Assembly: GCA_963678675.1 (NCBI GenBank)
Contig: OY783199.1
Location: forward strand, 1,309,501-1,373,500
DNA from: Xiphydria camelus
Taxonomy: Eukaryota > Arthropoda > Insecta > Hymenoptera > Xiphydriidae
DNA: 64,000 bases
Direction: 5' to 3'
Below the pieces are notes generated by a model. That model did not search any database, had not been told where the DNA came from, and worked only from the letters and a program-made list of their open reading frames with translations. Position numbers and translations under genes: made by a program. This document shows positions 11,099 to 20,511 of the stretch, in pieces (within the stretch, counting starts at the first letter, position 1; the number at the start of each line of letters is the position of its first letter).

Positions 11099-12659
11099 AA
11101 CTTCGAAGTGGCTCTTTCGATCCAGATCTTGCTGTTTCAGCGCATTATACTAGCTCCATCGAACGCAGCTACGCGATATTAATCGCTGCAGCAATTTGAA
11201 ATACGCAATATAGGCAAATTTACTTCGAATAACGTGGATTTCAATGCGCATTAGTCAAGCTCCGGACGGGGAATAGCGGAGCTCACTTGCAGGTCGGAGC
11301 GCGCCGTGGGAAAAACCCAACGCGAGCCGCGCGAGCCATAGAAGCGAGAGAGGGGAGATCCTTCATAAGCTACCATCAGTGCGAAAGAGAGCTACCACCG
11401 AGAAGGAAAGAGTATGCAACAGGTGGTGGGGATAGAGCTAGCGCTCCCCTTCGCTCTCCAGCCGTTATTTCCCCTACACATTGAAAACCTCCGCGTTCGT
11501 GTGTCTACATTATTATACTTTACCGCCCGAAACGCGTACCTTTAGACGCAGCTGTAGAATAAGACGAGGAAATAATATTACATTATGGCAAGCTTTGAAA
11601 ACTTTCGGAACGATTCCTACGCGATGTTGGAAGCGTACGAGACCCGAAAAATACTTCTAAAATTTACAGGACGAAATTGATAGCATCTAAAGTACGACAT
11701 ATGCGTGCTTCTCGAGTGCATCGAGCTATATATGTAGAGTTTTTTACTCTCTGTAAACATCACGCCGTCTAATTAATGCATTCGGTAACAATTTAATGGG
11801 TATGCGAGCACGATCAAAGCACCGATAAAAATGTAACGATACGAAAAGTATTCAAAAAATAATCCGCGAAACTTTTAATTACTCGCTGCTCCAATTTTAG
11901 GACTCCGAAAACCATTTCAACTATTTACCGTGCGTGTGAAAAAAGAGGAATGTAATTTTGATATACACCAAATGCTACACCGAATGCATTTATCCCCCAT
12001 TTTGCGTGCTTTTCCGTGTTGATATTTTTTGTTGTACTCCTATCCTTTTCTAACGACTGCTCAGTTTTCCTGCACCAAGGGAAATCTATAATGTGCATTT
12101 TCAAAGAGCGACCGAAAGCGATCTATAGATCACTCAGTAAATCTGTACGACGTCAGAGTACGCGTGGTCGAATTCGACTTTGATTTCCATTGCTTCGATT
12201 TCATAATGTACTAATAAGGAATTCGACTACATTAAAACCATTCGTAATAAGTACATTATACCTACAAACACTTTGGAGCGTAGAACATCCAGTCATAATC
12301 AAACAGAAAATCAAATGAAAATCAAGCGCTTTTGCTCAAGGCATGACTCTATCCTCATACGGAGACAGTACGAGGGTACCTAGGAAACGTGTGTGTGACA
12401 AACGGGGGTGGGGCACGGCCGCATGGACACGGCCGCATGTAATGTGCAGGAGATGCCACTGGTACGAATGAGAAATCGCTGCAACACACTCGTGGATGCA
12501 TTAGTATAGGACTCTTGTACGCGCACCTGTGTTGCGCTCGCGAGTTCTCATTCGCACGCTCCCGTGCTTCCTATATTACGCGAAGCTGTGATCAATTTGT
12601 ATGCGCACTCCATAAAGCGGGTCAGAGATCTAGGGGTACTCTTTATTAAAATGCATCAA
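11099..12659. other. Intergenic, possible minus-strand 5' exon at 11285-11500
   Basis: A GC-rich stretch near 11270-11480 ends, on the minus strand, in CTGCAA followed by the donor GTGAGC at 11284. This resembles a 5' untranslated exon upstream of the candidate locus. The rest (11.5-12.65 kb) shows no gene that I can support. A short direct repeat, GGCCGCATG, occurs near 12418-12440. Confidence 0.3.
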
Positions 12660-15470
12660 CAACGAAGACTCACATTTCGATGCTCAGCCTCGCGAACGGC
12701 ATCACGATATTATTTCTTCCGGATAAAACCCTCGATCGTTTCAGGCAATCGATATAGTGGCCGCCGCGTTACGTCGTAGGTGCAATCGAACCACCTGAAA
12801 CAACGCCTGACTAATTCGCATTTCCTCGGTACATCCACCGAGGAAACTACTTCTCCCGTATATCCAAACGATGAGGTGATCGTCGGGAATCGATATTTGA
12901 TAATTTCCAAAGTGCGCGAAGTCGATTATATGAAATTTCTTACTATTTAACGTGGTACGTTCTGACAAAACGCCATTTGCTTCGATGATTCGACTAGAGG
13001 AAAAAGGTGGCGCCGCGCAACGACACAGTCTGCAAACTTCAACGATCTTGGTCGATAAAAAAAATCGATAGTAGAAAAAGTTACCGACTGTTATAGCGAC
13101 AATTCGAATCGAACTCAAAACAATTAGATATTACCGAAAAATAAACAATTTAGAATCCCGAAAAATAAATGTATATAATTATATACATCAGAAAATTGCT
13201 GTACATTCCAGACCCGCACTGGAGGCTATCGCTAATGATGATGCTCTGCGCACGTTTCGATAAATGCATTGACTTTTACGTTTTCCGTCATACGCTTAAC
13301 CGAATTATATTTCTATACGTATGTTCAGAGTAGCTTTTTGATGTCGTGTTTCCGCGACAGCTCTTTAGAGAATTCAGGAAAAAAATACTGGCTACACCAA
13401 ACGACACGGAATACGAGACTCGACCAATTTGCAATTCCCCGATATATCCACCGAGGAAACTATTTCTCCCGTATATCAAAACGATGAGACGATCGTCGGG
13501 AATCGATATTTGATCATTTTCAAAGCGCGCGAAGTCGATTATATGAAATTTCTTACTATTTAACGTGATACGTTCTGACGAAACGCCATTTGCTTCGATG
13601 ATTCGACTAGAGGAAAAAGGTGGCGCCGCGCAACGACACAGTCTGCAAACTTCAACGATCTTGGTCGATAAAAAAAATCGATAGTAGGTAGAAAAAGTTA
13701 CCGACTGTTATAGCGACAATTCAAATCGAACTCAAAACAAGATATTACCGAAAAATAAACAATTTAGAATCCCGAAAAATAAATGTATATATACCTATAC
13801 ATCAGAAAATTGCTGTATGTACATTCCAGACCCGCACTGGAGGCTATCGCTAATGATGATGCTGCGCATGTTTCGATACATGCATTGACTTTTACGTTTT
13901 CCGTCATACGCTTAACCGAATTATATTTCTATACGTATGTTCAGAGTAGCTTTTCGATGTCGTGTTTCCGCGATAGCTTTTTGGAGAATTCAGGAAAAAA
14001 AATACTGGCTACCAAACGACACGGAATACGAGACTCGACCAATTTGCAATTCCCCGATACACCCACCGAGGAAACTATTTCTCCCGTATATCAAAACGAT
14101 GAGACGATCGTTGGGAATCGATATTTGATAATTTTCAAAGCGCGCGAAATCAATTATATGAAATTTCTTACTATATTTAACGTGACGAAACGCCATTTGC
14201 TTCGATGATTCGACTAGAGGAAAAAGGTGGCGCCGCGTAACGACAGAGTCTGCAAACTTCAACGATCTTGGTCGATAAAAAAAATCGATAGGTAGTAGAA
14301 AAAAGTTACCGACTGTTATAGCAACAATTCGAATCGAACTCAGAACAAGATATTGCCGAAAAATAAACAATTTAGAGTCCCGAAAAATAAATGTATATAT
14401 CCATCAGGAAATTGCTGTACATTCCAGACCCGCACTGGAGGCTATCGCTAACGATGATGCTGCGCACGTTTCGATAAATGCATTGACTTTTACGTTTTCC
14501 ATCATACGCTTAACCGAATTATATTTCTATACGTATGTTCAGAGTAGCTTTTCGATGTCGTGTTTCCGCAATAGCTTTTTGGAAAATTCAGGAAAAAAAT
14601 ACTGGCTACCAAACGACACGGAATACGAAACTCGACCAATTTGCATTTCCCCGGCGCGTCTTCCGAGAAAACTACTGCTCCCATGTATTAAAATAATGGG
14701 ACGGACGTCGGAAATTGATATTTTATGGTTACCAATACGCGCGAACTCGATTACACGAAATTTCTTACCATTTAATGCGGCACGTTCCGATCAGCCGCCA
14801 TTTGCTTCGCCGATTGCGCGATTCGACGGGAGGAAGGTGGACCACTTGACGGCAAATGCTGCAAGCTTTATCGATTCCGGTCGATAAAAAAATCGATATT
14901 CGAAAAAACTTATCGATAGTTATATGGCGGTTGCCCAAATCGAACTCGAAAAAAGGCGTGGTCGGAAAATGAAAATTATAACTTCTAATAGTTGTTAGAC
15001 ACGAAAAATTGATTAACATCCATAGCGGCAAACTTCAAGCCCGTACTGGAAGCTGTTGCGATAATGCTATATATTTGTCAATAAAAATGCATTGATTTCT
15101 ATACTTTCTATCGCATGTGCTTGCTGCAATTATATTTCCATAGATACGCTAAGTATGATTTTCTAAAATGCCGTGTTTTCGGCGACTGCACTTTCAAGAG
15201 TTCAAGCAGAAAATATTGTTCGCAAATCCCGTGTACGCAATCGAACATGAAACGACAACCAACTGCTATGCATTTCTCCGTCGCCCCTTTCGGAAACGTT
15301 ACTTCATTTATATGTCAAAATGATTGGACGAATATCGGGAATCGATATTTCATAGTTTCCAAACCGCGCAAACTCAAATAAACTAAATTTCTTACCATTT
15401 ATCAGGATACGATCTAGGAGGACGCCATTTGCTTCGCTACGGTATTTCATTCGTGTGAAGGAAGGAGAGG
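12660..15470 (-). repeat. Five-unit ~0.61-kb tandem array of promoter/first-exon-like units
   Basis: Each unit contains, read on the minus strand, a paired ATCGAT/ATCGA element separated by T's (a TATCGATA, DRE-like, core in some copies), about 60-90 nt of GC-rich sequence with GGCGCCACC, an ATGGCG start preceded by GCAA, and then a splice donor GTAAGAAA about 30-50 nt further on. ATGs lie at 12976, 13589, 14196, 14801 and 15427, i.e. 605-626 bp apart. The middle units (13.27-14.48 kb) are most alike; the first and last are diverged. The last unit faces the centrin gene head-to-head and may be the founder. Copy structure is seen directly; promoter function is inferred. Confidence 0.8.
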
Positions 15471-15734
15471 TAGCGCCACACCGCGATAATTATGGCAAAC
15501 TCATTGCGATCGGTCGATTAAAATGTAATCAAATCTGAAATGAAGTGTCGGAACGACAAACGTCAAACTTTGACGTTTTTGTCTCGCGCTCGCCCTATCA
15601 ATTACGTCGATCACGTGACAAATGCTACTATTTGACTATTCTTCCATGCCTTTTTACGAAACAAACGGTGAGTTTGAGAAAATAAATGACGTTAAAAAAA
15701 TGTTACCTGTGTCAGTAATCGTGGACTCCGGATC

Positions 15735-16448
15735 ATGACAAACGTCTCGAAAAAGGTCAGACAACTTTCTGAAAGCGAAAAATCTAATATAGCAGAAGCA
15801 TTTAGACTCTTGGATTCTGATAACGATGGCTTCTTAGATTATCACGAGACGAAAGCTGCCATGAGAGCTTTAGGTTTTGAGGTTAAAAAAGCCCAAGTTC
15901 TATCGATCGTACGTATGTACGACAAATCAAACGGCAATAAAATTAGCTACGATGATTTCTTTTACATCAGTAGGTGTATCAGCGTCTATGCTTTTTTTTC
16001 TCCGAAAACCCCGACTTTTTTGTAGATAATTTATATTTCAAAAAATTCATTTTTTGCATCCTTGGACACAGTGTCTGAAAAAATAGCTAAGAGAGATCCC
16101 ATAGAGGAACTAAAATATGCGTTTAAATTATTCACAATGGAATCAAAGTCTGGAAACATAACTGTGCAAGATTTAGAAAAAATTAATCTAAGAATTGGAT
16201 TTGAATTGACTAACGAGGAGATGCAATCAATGATCGAAGAGTTTGATACAGATGAAGATGGATCTAGTAAATATCCAGAGAAAACCTTTTGTGATGCTTC
16301 TATGGCATTTTTCATTTCTCACTAGAACTTAAAAACAAAAATTCCTCTTTTTTTTTTATCAAAAATCTCTGTCTGATGAACAATTATTTTTATGTTTACA
16401 GTTAGTGAATCAGAGTTCATTCGATTGATGACTGAAACGGTGGTATAG
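15735..16448 (+). CDS. Centrin/caltractin-like EF-hand protein
   Basis: Exons 15735-15969, 16072-16266 and 16402-16448 join in phase (introns 102 and 135 nt) to about 158 residues, the usual centrin size. Centrins act in centrioles and basal bodies, and some in nucleotide-excision repair or mRNA export. The signature AFRLLDSDNDGFLDYHE followed by MRALGFEVKK is typical of centrins. Four EF-hands are laid out; loop 1 (DSDNDGFLDYHE) and loop 4 (DTDEDGSISESE) look able to bind calcium, loop 2 (DKSNGNKISYDD) is weaker, and loop 3 (MESKSGNITVQD) lacks the first Asp and is probably inactive. The C-terminus after loop 4 is short. Which centrin paralogue this is cannot be told from the sequence alone. 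Confidence 0.88.
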
Positions 16449-16543
16449 ATCCTCTATCAAATCTCTGCCCTGCTCTGTCCCTCCCCCTTGATATTTCTAC
16501 AGGGATATCATATCATCCCTCTCCAGATATAATCAATTTAAAC

Positions 16544-16891
16544 ATGAATAACAACTTCGATTGGGAAGCCCAACATCGACGAACGTTACTTGACGGCCAT
16601 GCAGCTCTCGAACGCACGGCAGAATCCGTTGCGAGATCGCACACAATCGCAGCTGAAACTGAGCAAATTGGAACAGAGGTGGTTACGGAATTGGGTGGGC
16701 AAAGAGAAACGTTGCTCAGAGCTAAAGGAAGATTGACGCAGACGGATGATGAGCTGGACAGATCGAGGAAGATCATACGCGTCATGACGAGAAGAGTTTT
16801 AACGAATAAGTTCATATTGATTCTTATTATTCTGTTAGAAATTACTATCCTTGGTATTGTTGTGTATATGAAGTTTTTCCATAAAAAATGA
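16544..16891 (+). CDS. Vti1b: Vti1b-type Qb-SNARE (SNARE helix + anchor only)
   Basis: 115 residues: a short N-terminus, then a Qb-SNARE helix (about residues 20-85) with RSHTIAAETEQIGTEV and ELGGQRETL, where the Gln is the expected ionic-layer residue, then RRVLTNK and a C-terminal membrane anchor (about 88-110). The match to the C-terminal half of VTI1B is clear (SRKIIRVMTRRV, LLEITILGIVVY). Vti1b works in endosomal and late-Golgi fusion. The N-terminal three-helix domain of full-length Vti1 is absent. The start codon is 95 nt after the centrin stop. A strong polypyrimidine tract and TTTCTACAG end at 16501, so an upstream exon is possible, but its frame to the ATG offers no obvious start. 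Confidence 0.85.
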   Translation: MNNNFDWEAQHRRTLLDGHAALERTAESVARSHTIAAETEQIGTEVVTELGGQRETLLRAKGRLTQTDDELDRSRKIIRVMTRRVLTNKFILILIILLEITILGIVVYMKFFHKK

Positions 16892-17240
16892 GTTCTTTCG
16901 GATGTAAAATGCTGTTTTTTTAGTTTGGTTAAAAGAAATCATTCCAAGTCACAATTTCGCAGTCCCCACCTGTCCCAAGAGGTTTTTATTGTTTGCAGTG
17001 ATGAATAGCGCACATTGAAAAAGTTGGATAATCGTTCTAATTATTATAACTTTCATTGAATAAATACTATAATGATGCATTGGAGAGAATATTCGATTAT
17101 TGGTAATATGTATTTCTTCAGAAAGAAATAAAGAAAACGCTATTACCATTGCCATCTGAAATGAATTCCCACTTCATTGCACGCAATCCACAATCTCTGA
17201 CACCTGTTTTATACGTGTACAAGAAATCGATTCACTTACT
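16892..17240. other. Convergent 3' ends of Vti1b and mRpL37
   Basis: A plus-strand AATAAA at 17057-17062 can end the Vti1b transcript; a minus-strand AATAAA (TTTATT at 16985-16990) can end mRpL37. The signals are crossed, so the two 3' untranslated regions would overlap by roughly 70 nt or more. No other gene is seen here. Confidence 0.6.
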
Positions 17241-18937
17241 TCATTGATTATTGTAAAATGCAAAGATCCTTTTGAAAACTTCGGGATTATAGCCTTCGAA
17301 AACTGGTCTACCGTTCTCATATTGAGATTTCTCAAAAAGCTCTATTCTGGGTATGGACCACCAGATGTTTTTCATGCCATCTGTGCCGTCCAAATCCAAG
17401 GTGTTCAGTTGAAAAACTGAGAAGTGGAATGACTTTCCATCCGACTGAATGCACTGCACAGTGACAGGCTCTGGTAATTCTTTGACGGACTCTCCATAAT
17501 TAAGTCTCGCACAACCAGCTGCCGCAACAAACGACTTGATCATGGATCGTGCTAGAATCTGATCTTCCACTACTGGTAATTCGGTTAGATTTTTTACTTC
17601 TACCGGATTGTAGTGGGCAAAAACCGTATGAACATTTTTCCAAGGAGCTTTCGAATCAACAGCTGAAACAATAAATGTGCTGTTAAAACGACAAACATAA
17701 TAATTGCATAGCTTTGTAATTTTGCAGTCTTGTAGTCTTTAGGTTAAGTTTAACCTTACGTAATTTTTACTTTACAGTCTTACTTACGATATAAATTCTG
17801 TAATTTATAAATATTCTCTGGAATCAAGCTTATAGTATGATGAAGCGGTTCCAGGCTTGGGAGATCGCTATTCAATTCATTCTTGCCCTTTAATGGTAGT
17901 AAACATTCACTAGATGTTATCATTAAATCCATTGTCAAGTTAAACTGCAGTAGATCCTCCTCTTTTTCTATAAAGAACATCGACATGAACACGCTTTTCT
18001 TATTATAAGTGTTACCACATTTCCTTCAATTAATGGGTTTTCTAACCTATGGGAAGCGAGATAACTCCGTTATGAACCAGCTTCCTCTTCTGAAGAACAT
18101 CCAGTGGACTTAAAGATTCACAGAGCTGAACTAGTTTTTGCGATATGTTACGTCTAAAAATAATGAAGGTGTGGAATGTATGGCATTTTTAAATTAGTTT
18201 TTATAAGTAAGCAAGAATCTTTTAAAAATAAATAGACTATGTGGCATAAACATACATTCTTCTTAGATCAGTTATACCGAGAACCCTTGGAAAGTTAAAT
18301 GCTGGCCTGTTAGGGTCCTTTATCTTAGGTAATAATTCCTGATGGGCATCATATAAGCTGGATGTACGTACAGCCCTGTGAAAGATAATTAAAAATAAAA
18401 CATCATGACCGTACCATTTCTTACTTATGAATATATTACCTTTGGACCAAAGGATCCACCGACGAAGGACACTTTTCTAGTAAAGCTTCAATTCTCTCTG
18501 GAAGTTCATCTTTAATTTCCATTGTTTTTGTAAGCAACTGAGCCTGCGGCACACCTCTTAACAACAAGTTGTTGTCACCGTACGTTAGGCATGACCTCTC
18601 TTTCCAATCGGGATGTGACTGGTCTAGAAAAAGTGGTCTAGGACACAGATGTTCTATGTTTTCTACCCTGGTATTCCATGAAACAAACAAATGAAAATAT
18701 GTAACACTTTGTATTAGAATCCTATGTTTTGCCATAACAGGATAAATCGCAATTAGTTTACCGTGGATACCGCGGTGGCGGTTTAATAACTTCAGTAGCA
18801 TTTTGAACTTTTATTCCCTTCTCTGCTAGAAGGGATTCTGCACCACTCTCTTCTGGCACTTTCTTACTTGCCCAGTACCAATTTCTCTTAGCCATTCTAG
18901 CCAAATGTTGGCGCCATAAACATTTCGTAAACTTCAT
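17241..18937 (-). CDS. mRpL37: Mitochondrial large-subunit ribosomal protein mL37
   Basis: Six exons on the minus strand: 18937-18762, 18667-18440, 18375-18256, 18153-18066, 17998-17788 and 17662-17241. Together they encode about 414 residues, close to the family norm (human MRPL37 is 423). The N-terminus (KFTKCLWRQHLARMAKRNWY) is basic, suiting a mitochondrial import signal. Recognisable blocks are HLCPRPLFLDQSHPDW, DNNLLLRGVPQAQLL, APWKNVHTVFAHYNP and a C-terminal FEGYNPEVFKRIFAFYNNQ. The fourth intron needs a weak donor (GTTATC, 67 nt) to keep the frame; the stronger-looking GTTAGA 13 nt further on would break it. The other junctions are canonical. Family assignment is by recalled similarity and is good but not certain. 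Confidence 0.82.
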
Positions 18938-19300
18938 TGTTACTCACCTAATTAGATAAATAGAATTGAAAGGAAAAAACAAATAGATTACTAAGAATAA
19001 CGCAGTACAGAAATGGGTGTAACTCAACAATTTTCTGCATTTTGAAATGTCGGATTATGTATAAAAAACATAGTATGATTTAACGATACAAAAATTATTA
19101 AATGAGACCACTTACTTGCAATAAAAATGTTTTATTTACGTTCGCCTACTACACTCGCATGTGTTCGTAAGTAATTGGTTTTCTGCTAGAAGTAAGGTCG
19201 AGTCCATAACTCATTACACACATATTCCAAGTTTATCGGAATAAACTCGGTTTAAATCCTTAGGGTAAGTTTGACAATTCGGATTAAACTCTTGGGCTTA

Positions 19301-19450
19301 AGGCTAGTTGCACCAACGACATTTAAGCGACACTCAGAAGGTAGGCTCCGCTTAACTTCAAAATCCGAGCATTTGATTGGCTGTGACTGCGATAAGCTGA
19401 ACGGATGATTTAAACTCCGTTTAAGAGTTAATCTCGAGTTGTGAAACAAG
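19301..19450. mobile_element. MITE-like copy sharing sequence with the element at 50367-50506
   Basis: The interior block AAAATCCGAGCATTTGATTG followed by GCT, and the edge TTGCACCAACGACATTTAA, recur in the element near 50.4 kb (GGACCAACGGAATTTAA). Its right edge is unclear; it runs into TTTAAACTCCGTTTAAGAG, itself an inverted motif that also occurs near 51.2 kb. Confidence 0.6.
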
Positions 19451-19530
19451 CTCTAAGAAACTGTACCATTGGCCCATCCTGCTACAACCTACCAATCAAT
19501 TGATGGCTCTAATGGAAATGATGATTAATC

Positions 19531-19668
19531 TAAAGCCGGGTCTTCACTGCTCGAAACTGTTTCGCGAAAAAGAGAGAATGAGTGAGAAGAGGGAGCGCAA
19601 GAAAAAGAGGGGACATGACTCGCGCAACAGTTTCGCGTAGAATTTCGCGCAGTGAAGACCCGGCTTAA
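19531..19668. mobile_element. Small inverted-repeat element, 138 bp
   Basis: The left end is AAGCCGGGTCTTCACTGC; the right end is its reverse complement, GCAGTGAAGACCCGGCTT. A second inverted pair inside (CGAAACTGTTTCGCG and CAACAGTTTCGCG) flanks a purine-rich core of GAGAGA type. No coding capacity. It is a typical MITE outline, with no family recognised. Confidence 0.8.
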
Positions 19669-19828
19669 AAATTTTGTCCTATTCTAGTTATTTTTATATT
19701 CACTAGAGGCGCTCGTACTCGTGATATTCGTTTCTTCCATTGGCTACAGTGAGACGAAAAATTGGACCGAGATCAGTTGTGAACAGAAGGTAGTGGAATG
19801 AAGGTACGCCGCGAAAGAGAACGAGACG

Positions 19829-19883
19829 ATGAATGCCAAAACAACCTTCAGACGTGCTCATAACTATTACGATGGAACTAACC
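19829..19883 (+). other. Candidate alternative first coding exon of the zinc-finger gene
   Basis: ATG at 19829 opens 18 codons (MNAKTTFRRAHNYYDGTN) and ends in phase 1 at a strong donor, C followed by GTAAGTTTT. This phase matches the second exon of the zinc-finger gene at 21239, giving ...TN-HSMGRDSP. It would be an upstream alternative to the exon at 20512. A frame starting at 19833 ends in phase 0 and does not match. Confidence 0.4.
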
Positions 19884-20511
19884 GTAAGTTTTAAATCAAT
19901 GCTAAGTAGTGTTCCAATGGTGATGGGCGAAAATTGTAAGAGAAATGCCCAAGAATCGCGGAAAGTTGAGTAGAACTAGCTTCAAAATCCGTCTGCTGTG
20001 CGTCCCCATGGCGTCTGCTAGTTTGACGCCGCTTGGTAGTAAATAATATTACCGCTTCAATTCGATCGAAATACGCGATATCTTCGTTTAATAAACACGC
20101 GGATCCGTATCATCGTGTTCATCTCCGACACTCGAGAAGATTTACATTTCGTGCCTTTATTTATCGACAAACTGACGGGGCGTTGGCAGACGCTGACGGC
20201 TCGAGTTTTTGACGTGACACGCGTTCAACGTAGACGCGTGTACGTCAGATTCCTCAACAGCAAAGTGACTCGTAATGCGATCTACGTAACCGATGAAACG
20301 CAGCTTCGGTAAAGAGTGAGATAATACAAGATGTTTTACGGCAAATCCTGGATCCTGATTGTCACTTATTGTGACATGAGGGTCTCGTTGCAATGACGTC
20401 ACAGCTCGTTGAAAATTTGACGTTTCTCGCGCCCCGTGCGTAAGCTCTCTTGTGCTCTCTTGGTTCTTTTTATTAGTGCAACGCAGATCGACGCGATAAA
20501 TATTGCACAAA

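Larger units (their letters stand above)
18938..19828. promoter_or_regulatory. Divergent 5' region of mRpL37 and the zinc-finger gene, with MITE insertions
   Basis: Between the mRpL37 start and the first candidate exon of the plus-strand zinc-finger gene lie about 890 bp. They contain two small inverted-repeat elements (listed separately) and otherwise no coding frame. Promoter function is inferred from the divergent layout. Confidence 0.4.

Noticed and set aside
12741..14370. 125-126-residue minus-strand frames in the tandem array, with a Cys-X2-Cys motif like a ZAD start
   Set aside because: The frame is not kept in all units, indels break it, and no second Cys pair follows. It looks like leader plus intron sequence.
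16443..16501. Splice joining centrin directly to Vti1b (GTATAG to TTTCTACAG)
   Set aside because: The intron would be 59 nt with a poor donor, and the joined frame reaches a stop within about 10 codons.
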